A program made the translations under genes and the position numbers. The notes beneath the pieces were generated by a model. It worked only from the letters and a program-made list of their open reading frames with translations, was not told the DNA's origin and made no database searches. From Qipengyuania gaetbuli (lineage in GTDB: Bacteria > Pseudomonadota > Alphaproteobacteria > Sphingomonadales > Sphingomonadaceae), in NCBI RefSeq assembly GCF_020524765.1, contig NZ_JAIVLR010000001.1, forward strand, positions 1,240,001-1,304,000: 64,000 nt of DNA, read 5' to 3'. Below are positions 34,662 through 43,901 of the stretch, piece after piece (position 1 is the stretch's first letter; each line of letters opens with the position of its first letter).

Positions 34662-35875
34662 CCGAAGATCCTCCGGGTCCTTTCGATGCCGCGCATCAGG
34701 GCGGCGATGTCGTTTTCGTCACTGTAGAGGCCGAAGCTGGCGCGGGCCGTGGCCGGGACGCCCAGATGCTCCATCAGCGGCTGCGCGCAGTGGTGGCCTG
34801 CGCGGATCGCCACGTTTTCCTCGTCCAATATGGTGCCGAGATCGTGCGGATGCACCCCTTCGAGCGCGAAGCTGACGATGCCGGCGCTTTCCTCCGGCCC
34901 GAACAGCGTTACGGCATTGGTGCGGCGCAGTTCCTCGCGCAGCTGCGCGGCCAGCGCTGCCTCGTGCGCGAACAGCGCGTCGGGCCCGATCGCATCGACG
35001 TAATCGATGGCTGCGTGGAGCGCGACGGCCTCGGTAATCATCGGCGTGCCCGCTTCGAACCGCTGCGGGGGCGGGGCATAGGTCGTACCCTCGAAGCTCA
35101 CCTTCTCGATCATCGCGCCGCCGCCCTGGTAGGGGGGCATGGCATCGAGAATGTCCTCGCGCGCCCAGAGCACGCCGATACCGGTCGGCCCGTAGAGCTT
35201 GTGGCCGGAGAAGGCGTAGAAGTCGCAATCGAGCGCGGCCATGTCGAGCGTCATGCGCGGCGCGGCCTGGCACCCGTCGAGCAGGATCTTCGCGCCGACC
35301 GAATGGGCAAGGTCTGCCGCCGCGCGCGCGTCGAGCACGCTGCCGAGCACGTTGGAGACATGGGCCAGCGACACCAGCCTCGTGCGCGGGGTCAGCATGG
35401 CCTCGAGCGCGCCGAGGTCGATCCGGTGATCCTCGGTCAGCGGGCACACGTCGATGACCGCACCGGTGCGTTCGGCGACCATTTGCCAGGGCACGATGTT
35501 CGAATGGTGTTCAAGCGTGGACAACACGATGCGGTCGCCTGCCGTCAGGCGCGTCATGCCCCAGCTCGATGCGACGAGGTTGATCGCCTCGGTCGCGCCG
35601 CGCACGAAGACGATCTCGTTTTCGGAAGCAGCGCCGATGAACTGCGCAACGCGCCTGCGGGCGGCCTCGTAGGCCAGCGTCATCTGCGCGCTGCGGCCAT
35701 AGACGCCGCGGTGCACGGTTGCGTAATCGCGACCCAGCGCGCGGCTCATCGCGTCGATCACCGCCTGCGGTTTCTGCGCCGTCGCCGCCGTGTCGAGATA
35801 ATGCCACGGCGCGCCGTCGCCGGTCAGCAGGCCGGGAAAATCCGTCTTGCGGGAAAGGGTCGCCACCTCGCTCAC
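34658..35875 (-). CDS. sufS: Cysteine desulfurase SufS
   Basis: 405 residues. A PLP enzyme that takes sulfur from cysteine, leaving alanine. The Schiff-base Lys is Lys226 in YAFSGHKLYGPTG; HHSNIVPW and DGCQAAPRM are cofactor contacts; the persulfide Cys is in GHHCAQPLMEH near the C-terminus, in the class II desulfurase context. The active site is complete. No sufE or sufU homologue is present in this operon, so the sulfur acceptor must be encoded elsewhere or SufB must accept directly. Overlaps both neighbours by 4 nt. Confidence 0.95.
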   Translation of the reverse strand: MSEVATLSRKTDFPGLLTGDGAPWHYLDTAATAQKPQAVIDAMSRALGRDYATVHRGVYGRSAQMTLAYEAARRRVAQFIGAASENEIVFVRGATEAINLVASSWGMTRLTAGDRIVLSTLEHHSNIVPWQMVAERTGAVIDVCPLTEDHRIDLGALEAMLTPRTRLVSLAHVSNVLGSVLDARAAADLAHSVGAKILLDGCQAAPRMTLDMAALDCDFYAFSGHKLYGPTGIGVLWAREDILDAMPPYQGGGAMIEKVSFEGTTYAPPPQRFEAGTPMITEAVALHAAIDYVDAIGPDALFAHEAALAAQLREELRRTNAVTLFGPEESAGIVSFALEGVHPHDLGTILDEENVAIRAGHHCAQPLMEHLGVPATARASFGLYSDENDIAALMRGIERTRRIFG

Positions 35876-36633
35876 AGGTGCTTGTCCAGCTTGTCCAGCG
35901 CGACCTGCAGCAGGCGCTCATGCTCGCCCTCGTCGTCCAGCGCCACCAGCGCATCGCCGATGAAGGCCTGCACCAGCAGGCGGCGCGAGAGTTCGGGCGA
36001 AAGGCCGCGCGCAGCCATATAGAAGCGCGCGTTCTCGTCCATCTGACCGACGCTGGCACCGTGGGCGCACTTCACGTCGTCGGCAAAGATTTCCAGCTGC
36101 GGCACGGCATTCACGCTCGCGCCCTTCTCCAGGAGCAGACCCTTGAAGCTTTGCGCGGCGTCGGTCTTCTGCGCGTGGCGCACGACCTCGATATTGCCGA
36201 GAAAATTGCCCGTGCCCTGACCCCAGTGGACGCTGCGCACCACCTGGTTGCTGGTGGCGTGCGGCTGCGCATGCACCACGCGGGTGACGAATTCGCGCAC
36301 CGTGTCGCGCCCGCCGACGGTGATCCCGCCCATTTCGAAATGCGCGCCTTCGGCCAGCGTCACTTCGACTTCCACGCGGCCGAGATGCGCGCTGGCGATC
36401 ACGCCGAACAGTTCATACCGCGCCCCCTTGCCGATCGAGACGCGCAGGCGCGTCAGGCGCGTGCCGTCGGCATTGCCGTTCTCGTCCTCGATCACCAGCG
36501 TTTCGCGAACGGTCTCGCCCGGCGCGACATCGACCGCGCGCCAGTTGCCAAGGTCGACACCTGCGAGCGCATCCGTATCGGAATAGCGCCAGGCCTCGTC
36601 CCTGCGGGTAGGTAGGATTGCGGCCTCGCTCAT
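35872..36633 (-). CDS. sufD: Fe-S scaffold subunit SufD
   Basis: 253 residues, shorter than the ~420-residue E. coli protein because the N-terminal domain is reduced, as is common in sphingomonads. It retains the SufBD beta-helix core: VTLAEGAHFEMGGITVGG, HWGQGTGNFLGNIEVV, QSFKGLLLEKGASVNAVPQLEIFADDVKCAHGASVGQ and LSPELSRRLLVQAFIGDAL. The conserved His in the KCAHGASVGQ block is present. It pairs with SufB and SufC in the SufBC2D scaffold. Start and stop overlap sufC and sufS by 4 nt each. Confidence 0.93.
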   Translation of the reverse strand: MSEAAILPTRRDEAWRYSDTDALAGVDLGNWRAVDVAPGETVRETLVIEDENGNADGTRLTRLRVSIGKGARYELFGVIASAHLGRVEVEVTLAEGAHFEMGGITVGGRDTVREFVTRVVHAQPHATSNQVVRSVHWGQGTGNFLGNIEVVRHAQKTDAAQSFKGLLLEKGASVNAVPQLEIFADDVKCAHGASVGQMDENARFYMAARGLSPELSRRLLVQAFIGDALVALDDEGEHERLLQVALDKLDKHL

Positions 36634-37382
36634 GCCGGCTCTGCCATCACCGCGTCATAGCCTTCGTTCTCGAGGCGCAGAGCAAGCTCGGGCCCGCCGG
36701 TCTTCACGATGCGGCCCTTGCTGAGGATCGACACGCGGTCCGGTTTCACCACGTCGAGCAGGCGCTGGTAGTGGGTGATCAGCAGCACCGCCTTGTCGGG
36801 CGCGCGCATGATGGCGTTGATGCCCTCGCCCACCACGCGCAGCGCGTCGATGTCGAGGCCGCTGTCGGTTTCGTCGAGGACGGCGAATGCGGGATCGAGA
36901 ATGCCCATCTGGACCATCTCGGCACGCTTCTTCTCGCCGCCCGAAAAGCCGACGTTCACATTGCGCTTGAGCATGTCCATGTCGAGGCCGAGCAGGCCGG
37001 CCTTGTCCTTGGCAAGCCTGAGGAATTCGCCGCCCGAAAGGGCTTCCTCGCCGCGTGCCTTGCGCTGCGCATTCAGCGCCTCGCGCAGGAACTGGACGTT
37101 CGACACGCCGGGGATCTCGACCGGATACTGGAAGCCAAGGAAGAGGCCCGCAGCCGCACGCTCGTGCGGTTCGAGACCCAGCAAATCCTGCCCGCGAAAC
37201 GTAACGCTGCCGCCGGTTACTTCATAGCCGGGGCGTCCGCCCAGAACGTAGGACAGGGTCGACTTGCCCGCGCCGTTGGGGCCCATGATCGCATGGACCT
37301 CGCCGGCCGCCACTTTGAGGCTCAGGCCGTTGAGGATGGTCTTGCCGTCGATCTCGGCAGTGAGGTTTTCAATCTTGAGCAT
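36630..37382 (-). CDS. sufC: Fe-S assembly ATPase SufC
   Basis: 250 residues from ATG 37382, the usual start ([16 protein letters not shown]). ABC-type ATPase: Walker A GPNGAGKST (residues 34-42), Q-loop in LFLGFQYP, signature VGFSGGEKKRAEM, Walker B FAVLDETDSGLD and the switch His in LLITHYQRLL. It is soluble and drives conformational change of SufBD during cluster assembly. It overlaps the end of the DUF559 gene by 14 nt and the sufD start by 4 nt. Confidence 0.95.
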   Translation of the reverse strand: MLKIENLTAEIDGKTILNGLSLKVAAGEVHAIMGPNGAGKSTLSYVLGGRPGYEVTGGSVTFRGQDLLGLEPHERAAAGLFLGFQYPVEIPGVSNVQFLREALNAQRKARGEEALSGGEFLRLAKDKAGLLGLDMDMLKRNVNVGFSGGEKKRAEMVQMGILDPAFAVLDETDSGLDIDALRVVGEGINAIMRAPDKAVLLITHYQRLLDVVKPDRVSILSKGRIVKTGGPELALRLENEGYDAVMAEPA

Positions 37383-37893
37383 TGTCTTTCCTGCTGTGAC
37401 GCGGACGCGGGGTGCTGCTGCGCTGGTGTTCGCGCCGCGCAGCCTGCTTGTCGGCAATGCGGCTGCGCATGCCGAGCGTGATGCGCTGGAGCACCTCGTC
37501 CATGTTTTCGAGAATGTCTTTCGCGGCGATGCGCATCACGCGGATGCCGACCGCCTCGAGGCTCTTGTCGCGGCGTTTGGCCAGCGTTTCGTCCTGCCCC
37601 TCTTCGTCGATCATGATCGCCATGCCGAGGTTGTGGCAGTTGAAATCGACGATCGCGCTGCCAACCACGGCGTGGCGCTTGAAGGTGTAGCGGCCCATGT
37701 CGGCCTTGGCGAAACGCTCTGCCAGCGCCTTGTGCGCCTCCGAGGAATGGCGGCGCATCTCGCGCGCCTGTTCGTGCAGCGCATCGAGGCGCTTTTCCGA
37801 AATCTCCCACCCGCGGCCCTTTTTCTTGAGGGCCGGAGCGGCATCGTCGGTCTCCGCGGGATCGCGAAGCTGGAGGGTCTTGCGGTCGGTCAT
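37369..37893 (-). CDS. DUF559 endonuclease-like protein inside the SUF operon
   Basis: 174 residues, ATG 37893 overlapping sufB by 4 nt. Residues ~85-150 match the DUF559 fold related to very-short-patch and restriction-like endonucleases: [21 protein letters not shown] (the Asp strand), then [31 protein letters not shown]. In active DUF559 proteins the second strand reads IE-x-DG; here it is IMIDEEG, so the catalytic Glu appears to be Met. The N-terminus (~1-60) is charged and helical, the C-terminus basic. It sits between sufB and sufC and must be co-translated with them. No role in Fe-S assembly is known. Confidence 0.8.
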   Translation of the reverse strand: MTDRKTLQLRDPAETDDAAPALKKKGRGWEISEKRLDALHEQAREMRRHSSEAHKALAERFAKADMGRYTFKRHAVVGSAIVDFNCHNLGMAIMIDEEGQDETLAKRRDKSLEAVGIRVMRIAAKDILENMDEVLQRITLGMRSRIADKQAARREHQRSSTPRPRHSRKDNAQD

Positions 37894-39371
37894 CCAACGC
37901 TTCCTTCAAGCGAGATCGCCAGCAGCTTCTGCGCTTCCACGGCGAATTCCATCGGCAGTTCCTTGAGCACGTCCTTGGCGAAGCCGTTGACGATCAGCGC
38001 CACCGCCTCTTCCTCGTCCAGCCCGCGCTGCATGGCGTAGAACAGCTGGTCGTCGGAAATCTTGCTGGTGGTCGCCTCGTGCTCGATCTGCGCGCTCGGG
38101 TTCTTCACCTCGATGTAGGGCACGGTGTGCGCGCCGCACTGGTCGCCCAGCAGCAGGCTGTCGCACTGGGTGAAATTGCGCACGCCGTCGGCATTGGCCG
38201 CCACCGCGACCCGGCCACGATAGGTGTTGTTCGACTTGCCCGCCGAAATGCCCTTGGAGATGATGGTTGAACGACTTCCACGGCCGTTGTGGATCATCTT
38301 CGTGCCGGTATCGGCCTGCTGGTAATTGTTCGTCACCGCGACCGAGTAGAATTCGCCCACGCTGTCTTCGCCATTGAGCACACAGCTGGGATATTTCCAT
38401 GTCACCGCGCTGCCGGTCTCGACCTGCGTCCAGCTGATCTTGGACCGCGCGCCTTGGCACAGGCCACGCTTGGTGACGAAATTGTAGATCCCGCCCTTGC
38501 CGTTCTCGTCGCCCGGATACCAGTTCTGGACGGTCGAGTACTTGATCTCCGCATCTTCCAGCGCGACCAGTTCGACCACGGCTGCGTGGAGCTGGTTTTC
38601 ATCGCGCATCGGCGCGGTGCAGCCTTCCAGGTAGCTGACGTAGCTGCCCTTTTCGGCGATGATCAGCGTGCGTTCGAACTGGCCGGTGTTCTCTGCATTG
38701 ATGCGGAAATAGGTCGACAGTTCCATCGGGCAGCGAACGCCCTCGGGAATGTAGACGAAGGTGCCGTCCGAAAAGACCGCGCAATTGAGCGTCGCGAAGA
38801 AGTTGTCCTTCTGCGGCACCACCTTGCCGAGCCACTTCTTCACCAGCTCCGGATATTCGCGGATCGCCTCGCTGATCGAGAGGAAGATGACGCCCGCCTT
38901 CTTCAGCTCCTCGCGGAAGGTGGTGGCGACCGACACGCTGTCGAACACGGCATCGACCGCGACCTTGCGCGCGCCTTCGACCCCGGCGAGCACTTCCTGC
39001 TCCGCCACGGGAATGCCGAGCTTGTCGTAGACCGCCTTGATCTCGGGATCGAGCTCGTCAAGGCTGGCGAGCTTTTCCTTCTTCTTGGGCGCGGCGTAGT
39101 AATAGGCGTCCTGGTAATCGATCGCCGGATATCCGAGCTTGGCCCAGTCGGGCTCTTCCATGGTCTGCCATAGGCGGAAGGCCTTGAGGCGCCATTCGAG
39201 CATCCATTCCGGCTCGTTCTTCTTGGCCGAAATGAAGCGCACCGTGTCTTCGGTGAGGCCCTTTTCGGCGAATTCGGTCTCGATGTCCGCCGACCAGCCG
39301 TGTTCGTACTCGGCCGCCTTGGCAGCAGCTTCCCTCGCCTCGCGGTCCTGGATGTCTACGTCTTCGCTCAC
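37890..39371 (-). CDS. sufB: Fe-S scaffold subunit SufB
   Basis: 493 residues from the GTG at 39371, which overlaps the sufR stop (GTGA); the longer upstream frame lies within sufR and is not used. It has [58 protein letters not shown], the core [26 protein letters not shown], and [41 protein letters not shown] with the cysteines proposed to hold the nascent cluster. Length is typical. SufB is the main scaffold of the SufBC2D complex. Confidence 0.96.
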   Translation of the reverse strand: MSEDVDIQDREAREAAAKAAEYEHGWSADIETEFAEKGLTEDTVRFISAKKNEPEWMLEWRLKAFRLWQTMEEPDWAKLGYPAIDYQDAYYYAAPKKKEKLASLDELDPEIKAVYDKLGIPVAEQEVLAGVEGARKVAVDAVFDSVSVATTFREELKKAGVIFLSISEAIREYPELVKKWLGKVVPQKDNFFATLNCAVFSDGTFVYIPEGVRCPMELSTYFRINAENTGQFERTLIIAEKGSYVSYLEGCTAPMRDENQLHAAVVELVALEDAEIKYSTVQNWYPGDENGKGGIYNFVTKRGLCQGARSKISWTQVETGSAVTWKYPSCVLNGEDSVGEFYSVAVTNNYQQADTGTKMIHNGRGSRSTIISKGISAGKSNNTYRGRVAVAANADGVRNFTQCDSLLLGDQCGAHTVPYIEVKNPSAQIEHEATTSKISDDQLFYAMQRGLDEEEAVALIVNGFAKDVLKELPMEFAVEAQKLLAISLEGSVG

Positions 39372-39778
39372 GCGATTTCCTTTTCCTGCGCCAGCTGAAC
39401 CAGGCTGATATTCGCCAGGGCGCCGCGCAAAGCTTCGTTCACCAACGGCCAGTGGGGCCGCACGCGGCATTCGTGATCGACCGAGCAATCTGTTCCTTCG
39501 ACACAGGCCGTCAGCGCGATCGGGCCCTCGACCGCCTCGACGATATCTGCGAGGCTGATCGCGGCTGCCGGACGGGCCAGCTGCAGTCCACCGCCGGCCC
39601 CGCGCACCGAGCGCAGCAGGCCTGCGCCGACCAGCTTGCTGACCAGCTTCTGCACCGTCGGGGCAGGCAGGCCGGTTTCAGCCGCAAGGTCGGACGCACT
39701 GACCCTGCCCCCGCCGCAATGGCGGGCTGCCTGGCTCATCGTGACGACAGCGTAATCTGCAAGGTTCGAAAGGCGCAT
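39368..39778 (-). CDS. Rrf2-family SUF regulator (IscR/SufR type)
   Basis: 136 residues, ATG start. The winged helix is [19 protein letters not shown] followed by [24 protein letters not shown] and [13 protein letters not shown]. Three cysteines, Cys92, Cys98 and Cys104 ([14 protein letters not shown]), have the IscR spacing for an Fe-S cluster, so it probably senses cluster status. It is the first gene of the SUF operon and should autoregulate through the palindrome just upstream (39785-39807). Confidence 0.92.
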   Translation of the reverse strand: MRLSNLADYAVVTMSQAARHCGGGRVSASDLAAETGLPAPTVQKLVSKLVGAGLLRSVRGAGGGLQLARPAAAISLADIVEAVEGPIALTACVEGTDCSVDHECRVRPHWPLVNEALRGALANISLVQLAQEKEIA

Positions 39779-39784
39779 GGTCTA

Positions 39785-39807
39785 AATCGGACGAATCCGC
39801 TCCGATT
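39785..39807 (-). promoter_or_regulatory. Palindromic operator candidate of the SUF operon
   Basis: AATCGGA (39785-39791) and TCCGATT (39801-39807) are perfect complements with a 9-base centre. The site begins 7 bp before the sufR start, where an Rrf2 dimer would block initiation. Confidence 0.6.
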
Positions 39808-39877
39808 AGCCACGTATGAGCGCAAACCCGCGGTTTCAACGGATTTCCGCTTGTTGCGAGTCGTTAGCAGTTAGCCC

Positions 39878-40795
39878 CTAGACGGGCTTGCGGCCCAGTT
39901 GCCGGTCCTCGCTTCCGCCGAACAGGTCGACCGAGGAATAACCGTCGGGACCGAGCATGTCGCGAACCGGGGTCCCGTCGTTCTTTTCGATGCGCCGCGG
40001 GGTTTTCCCGGTGAAGGCGCGTATCTCCTTGATCATATGCGCCTGGTCGTAAAACGCGTCGCGGATCTCGGCCTCGATCTCGAGCGGGAGTTCGGGCAGC
40101 GAGAGCAAGGTCGCCGCGCGCACCGCGCGATAGCGCCGGATCAGGCGGACGGGTGGCTGGCCGAAGAAACGCGTCACCAGCCGCTGCACTTGCCGTTCGG
40201 AATAGGGCAGCTTGTCCTGCAGCACCTCGATCTCGGGCTTGAAGGAGGAGGACAGCCATTCCAGCGTCGTGTCGATAACCTGGACGTGGCGCACCGACAG
40301 CTCGCTCAGCCCGTCGCGCACGACCGCTGCCATTGCGTCCAGTGCCCCGCGTTCGTCGATCTCTCCGCTCCGCAGGGCATCTGGCAGGGCGGCGAGGCGC
40401 GCCAGCAGGTCGGGCGACATGGCCGTCGCCGGATCGAGGAATGCATCGTGGTTCTCGTTGACCGGCAGCCCAGTGAACGCCGCCCAGCCGCGAAAATTGA
40501 GCGACACGCCGAGCATCAGCATCGGGCCATAGATCTTGAACGGGCGCGCTTTTACCAGCGGACCCATCAGCGTGACTTCGGAAGTCCGGCCCACCACGCC
40601 CTTGTCGAAGGGCATGTCAGCATACCCGCTCGGCACGACGGCCAGCTGTCCCGAATAGGCAGGCAGCCAGTCTTCGTATCCGGCCTCCGAGGCGCGGAAA
40701 ATATACAGCGAATTGCAATAAGGCCTGAGGTCAGCCGGCGCTTCGATGAACTCGAAGCTGAAGGGCAGCCCGCCTTGTTCTTCGATCTTGCCCAA
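39878..40795 (-). CDS. AraC-family transcriptional regulator
   Basis: 305 residues. The only in-frame start after the stop at 40796-40798 without losing the N-terminus is TTG 40795, so the true start is uncertain. The N-terminal ~170 residues form a ligand domain with YCNSLYIFRASEAGYEDWLPAYSG split over two strands; the C-terminus has the double helix-turn-helix ending DAFYDQAHMIKEIRAFTGKTPRRIEKN. Its layout matches the regulator at 19627-20469, though the two are not close copies. Targets are unknown. A possible promoter (TTGCCA, 17 bases, TACAGA on the minus strand) lies at 40836-40864. Confidence 0.8.
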   Translation of the reverse strand: MGKIEEQGGLPFSFEFIEAPADLRPYCNSLYIFRASEAGYEDWLPAYSGQLAVVPSGYADMPFDKGVVGRTSEVTLMGPLVKARPFKIYGPMLMLGVSLNFRGWAAFTGLPVNENHDAFLDPATAMSPDLLARLAALPDALRSGEIDERGALDAMAAVVRDGLSELSVRHVQVIDTTLEWLSSSFKPEIEVLQDKLPYSERQVQRLVTRFFGQPPVRLIRRYRAVRAATLLSLPELPLEIEAEIRDAFYDQAHMIKEIRAFTGKTPRRIEKNDGTPVRDMLGPDGYSSVDLFGGSEDRQLGRKPV

Positions 40796-40929
40796 TTAGG
40801 TCCCCGCGCCCGCGTTTCCTCACGAAACACCCGATTCTGTAGACCGCGGGACTGCAAGTGGCAATTCTGCTGTCACATTTGCCTTGGCGAGACGGGGTCC
40901 GCGAAGAGCCCCTACTTCGTGCGCCATGG

Positions 40930-40959
40930 AAAAAAAGGGCGGCTCGTGAAGAGCCGCCC
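40930..40959 (-). terminator. Strong intrinsic terminator, minus strand
   Basis: Read on the minus strand: GGGCGGCTC (40959-40951), loop TTCAC, GAGCCGCCC (40945-40937), then seven T (40936-40930). The stem is perfect over 9 bp. It faces away from pyrD and has no protein-coding gene upstream on its strand. Confidence 0.88.
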
Positions 40960-41036
40960 TCTATAGTTGAGAACTCGTTGCAAAGCTGCTCCGAGCCCTT
41001 CGGGTCGCAGGGGTTAGATAAGACGAGTCGGGCAAA
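40930..41036 (-). ncRNA. Candidate small RNA with intrinsic terminator
   Basis: On the minus strand, TACAAT (41047-41042) could be a -10 box giving a start near 41036. The transcript would contain GACTCGT (41028-41022) paired with ACGAGTT (40976-40970), with CTGC/GCAG and CCC-GAA-GGG pairs inside, and ends in a strong terminator. No open frame of useful length and no minus-strand gene exists between 40960 and pyrD. No good -35 is seen. It could instead be the attenuated leader of the AraC gene 134 bp downstream. The rest of 40796-41151 holds no gene I can support. Confidence 0.5.
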
Positions 41037-41151
41037 TTTTGATTGTATGCATGCGACACAGCCGCCCCTTCCCCTTCATTTTGGCGGAAATTTACAAAGG
41101 GAAGCAGGCCCCGCTCGACACCGAAACCGTGCTGGGCCATATCGCCGCGCC

Positions 41152-42180
41152 ATGCTGTTCGACCTTGCCCGGCCCGCCCTCTTCGCCCTCGACCCGGAGC
41201 GCGCTCACCGCCTTACGGTAGCCGCCCTGAAGGTCTCGCCGGTGCGTGCGGCAGGCAAGGCAGGTACGCTGGCCACAAGCGTCTCGGGTATCGACTTTCC
41301 CAACCCGTTGGGCATGGCGGCAGGATTCGACAAAGATGCCGAAGTACCCGACCAACTGCTTGGGCTCGGCTTCGGATTCGCCGAAGTCGGCTCGATTACC
41401 CCGCGCCCGCAGGCCGGCAATCCCAAGCCTCGCCTCTTCCGCCTCGTGAAAGACCGCGCGGTCATCAACCGGATGGGGTTCAACAATGGCGGGGCACAGG
41501 CGGCTCTTGCCCGGCTCGAGGCCCGCAAGGGACGCCCCGGCGTGCTCGGCATCAATATCGGCGCGAACAAGGACAGCGAGGACCGGATCGCCGATTACGC
41601 CGAAATGACGCGGCTGATGGCACCTCATGCAACCTATCTGGCCGTCAATATCTCCAGCCCGAACACGCCGGGCCTGCGCGCACTGCAGGACGAGGGTGCG
41701 CTTGTCTCCTTGCTCGATGCGGTGCTCGACGCACGCGGGAAGGACGGTCCGCCCGTATTCCTCAAGGTCGCACCCGATCTGGAGCCGGCGGATATCGATG
41801 CGATTTCCCGTATCGCTCTCGACAAGGAACTGGGGGCCCTGATCGTCTCGAACACCACCATTTCGCGCCCCGCGCTCCGTTCGAGCCATGCTGACGAGAC
41901 AGGCGGCCTGTCGGGCGCACCCTTGCGCAATCTGGCCCAGCAAAGGGTGGCGGACTTCCGCAAGGCAACCGGCGGCCAGCTTCCGCTTGTCGGCGTCGGC
42001 GGGATTGCCACGGCCGAAGACGCCTGGGCGCGCATCCGGGCAGGTGCCAGCCTGGTCCAGCTTTACAGCGCCATGGTCTATGAAGGACCGGGCCTGCCCC
42101 GGCGCATCCTGCGCGGTCTTGAACGCCTTATGCGCCGCGACGGATTTTCCTCGATTGCGGAGGCGGTCGGAACCGCATAG
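41152..42180 (+). CDS. pyrD: Dihydroorotate dehydrogenase (quinone), class 2
   Basis: 342 residues from ATG 41152 (MLFDLARPALFALDPERAH is the standard start; the longer frame includes intergenic sequence). It oxidises dihydroorotate to orotate at the inner membrane, passing electrons to quinone. Class 2 features are the N-terminal amphipathic helices, GMAAGFDKDAEVP, GSITPRPQ, NRMGFNN, INIGANKDSED, VNISSPNTPGLRALQ (catalytic Ser), LKVAPDL, SNTTISRP, LSGAPL and VGVGGI for FMN. The active site is complete. The gamma-glutamyltransferase gene follows after 11 bp. Confidence 0.96.
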   Translation: MLFDLARPALFALDPERAHRLTVAALKVSPVRAAGKAGTLATSVSGIDFPNPLGMAAGFDKDAEVPDQLLGLGFGFAEVGSITPRPQAGNPKPRLFRLVKDRAVINRMGFNNGGAQAALARLEARKGRPGVLGINIGANKDSEDRIADYAEMTRLMAPHATYLAVNISSPNTPGLRALQDEGALVSLLDAVLDARGKDGPPVFLKVAPDLEPADIDAISRIALDKELGALIVSNTTISRPALRSSHADETGGLSGAPLRNLAQQRVADFRKATGGQLPLVGVGGIATAEDAWARIRAGASLVQLYSAMVYEGPGLPRRILRGLERLMRRDGFSSIAEAVGTA

Positions 42181-42191
42181 CGTCCCGCGCC

Positions 42192-43901
42192 ATGACGAGG
42201 ATTGCCACCGTTTCGCTTGTCGCGCTCGCCCTTGCCGGCTGCGCGACCCTTCCTGCCACCCAGCCCGCCGCATCGGCGCAGGCAAGCGTCGGTGCGGTCA
42301 GCGCCGCCGATCCGCGCGCGCAGGAGGCGGGCGAGGAAATCCTGCGCAAGGGTGGCAGCGCCACCGATGCGGCCATTGCCGTGATGCTCGCGCTTACCGT
42401 GGTCGAACCGCAAAGCTCGGGCATCGGCGGGGGCGGCTTCCTGGTGCGCGGCGAGGCCGATGGCGACGTGACCACTTTCGACGGGCGCGAGACCGCACCG
42501 GCAGGCGCGACGCCCGACTGGTTCCTCGCCGGGGACGGTAGCGTACCGCCTTTCATCGAATCGGTCCGCAGCGGGCTGAGCGTCGGCGTGCCGGGCAACA
42601 TCGCGCTGGCTGCCAAGGCGCATGGCGAACACGGCCGCCTTGCCTGGGCGGAACTGTTCAAGCCGTCCATCCGGCTGGCGCGCGAAGGCTTCCGGATCAA
42701 TCCGCGGATGCACGATGCGCTGGGCCGCTCGCGCACGACGGCAGCCCATTCGGCCGCAGCGCAGGCGATGTACTACAATGCATCGGGCGAGCCGCTCCCT
42801 GCCGGTACGTTGGTGCGCAACGAGGAACTGGCGCGCACTTTTGAAAAGATCGCCGCGGGCGGTGCCGAAGCATTCTACAAGGGTGAACACGCTCTTGCGA
42901 TCGCGACCACTGTCGCCGCCGACACGCCCAAGCCGGGCGCGATGACCTATTCGGATGTGACGGGATACGAAGCCAAGGTACGGGGCGCGGTGTGCAGCAG
43001 CTACCGCGCCTATCGCATATGCTCCATGGGCCCACCGACTTCAGGCGGTATCGCCGTACAGCAAATCCTCGGCCAGCTCGAACGGTTCGACCTGCGCGCG
43101 CTGGGGGCGGACAACCCGGTAACCTGGCACCTCTTCGTGGAGGCCCAGCGCCTCGCCTATGCCGACCGCGAGCTCTATCTCGCCGACAGCGATTTCGTCA
43201 GCGTGCCCGTCGCGGGCCTGCTGGAGAAGAGCTATCTGGCGCAGCGCAGCGCGCTTATCTCGCCCGACCGGTCGATCGAAGTGGCCGAGGCAGGAAGGCC
43301 GCGCGGCGCGCCCATCGCACTGGCAGACGGCGACGAGCCGGAAGAACACGGCACCTCGCACCTCGCCGTGGTCGATGGCGAAGGCACGATGGTGTCCTAC
43401 ACCTCCACCATCGAAAGCGCCTTCGGCTCGGGGCTGATGGTGGGTGGCTACTACCTCAACAACGAGCTGACCGATTTCAGCCGCAGCCCGCAGGTGAACG
43501 GACGTCTGGTCGCCAACCGCGTGGAAGGCGGCAAGCGCCCGCGCAGTTCGATGTCGCCTACCGTGGTCTACGATCCGCAGGGCAATGCCTTCATGGTCGT
43601 GGGTGCCGCCGGCGGCAGCACCATCCCGATCACCACGACGCGCGCCATCATCGGCGCCATCGATTTCGGGCTGGATGCGGAAGAAGCGCTCGGCCTGCCG
43701 TTCCTCATGGCGTTCGGCGAGCGCGTGCTGCTGGAAGAGGGAACCTGGCTGGAAGAGAAGGCCGACGCTTTCCGCGCGCTGGGCCATACGCAGCTGATGA
43801 TCCGGCCTGCGCCGATCAAGGGCGGGGCGCTGGTGAAGCGCGACGGCCGCTGGCAGAGCGCGCGCGACCCGCGCCTCGAAGGCCAGCTCGATATGCCCTG
43901 A
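42192..43901 (+). CDS. ggt: Gamma-glutamyltransferase, lipoprotein type
   Basis: 569 residues with a lipoprotein signal (LVALALAGC, lipid Cys17). The Ntn-hydrolase pro-enzyme should cleave before Thr388 in EEHGTSHLAVVD. Substrate residues are visible: GSATDAAIAVMLALTVVEPQSSGIGGGGF near the N-terminus, FDGRETAP, and SGLSVGVPGNI; in the small subunit SYTSTIESAFGSGLMVGG and PRSSMSPTVVYD. It transfers or hydrolyses gamma-glutamyl groups of glutathione in the periplasm. The lid-loop region is present in part. It lies 11 bp after pyrD; a functional link is not evident. Confidence 0.92.
   Translation: MTRIATVSLVALALAGCATLPATQPAASAQASVGAVSAADPRAQEAGEEILRKGGSATDAAIAVMLALTVVEPQSSGIGGGGFLVRGEADGDVTTFDGRETAPAGATPDWFLAGDGSVPPFIESVRSGLSVGVPGNIALAAKAHGEHGRLAWAELFKPSIRLAREGFRINPRMHDALGRSRTTAAHSAAAQAMYYNASGEPLPAGTLVRNEELARTFEKIAAGGAEAFYKGEHALAIATTVAADTPKPGAMTYSDVTGYEAKVRGAVCSSYRAYRICSMGPPTSGGIAVQQILGQLERFDLRALGADNPVTWHLFVEAQRLAYADRELYLADSDFVSVPVAGLLEKSYLAQRSALISPDRSIEVAEAGRPRGAPIALADGDEPEEHGTSHLAVVDGEGTMVSYTSTIESAFGSGLMVGGYYLNNELTDFSRSPQVNGRLVANRVEGGKRPRSSMSPTVVYDPQGNAFMVVGAAGGSTIPITTTRAIIGAIDFGLDAEEALGLPFLMAFGERVLLEEGTWLEEKADAFRALGHTQLMIRPAPIKGGALVKRDGRWQSARDPRLEGQLDMP

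Noticed and set aside
40858-41151. N-terminal extension of pyrD to 40858
   Set aside because: It runs through a terminator hairpin and intergenic DNA; ATG 41152 gives the normal PyrD start.
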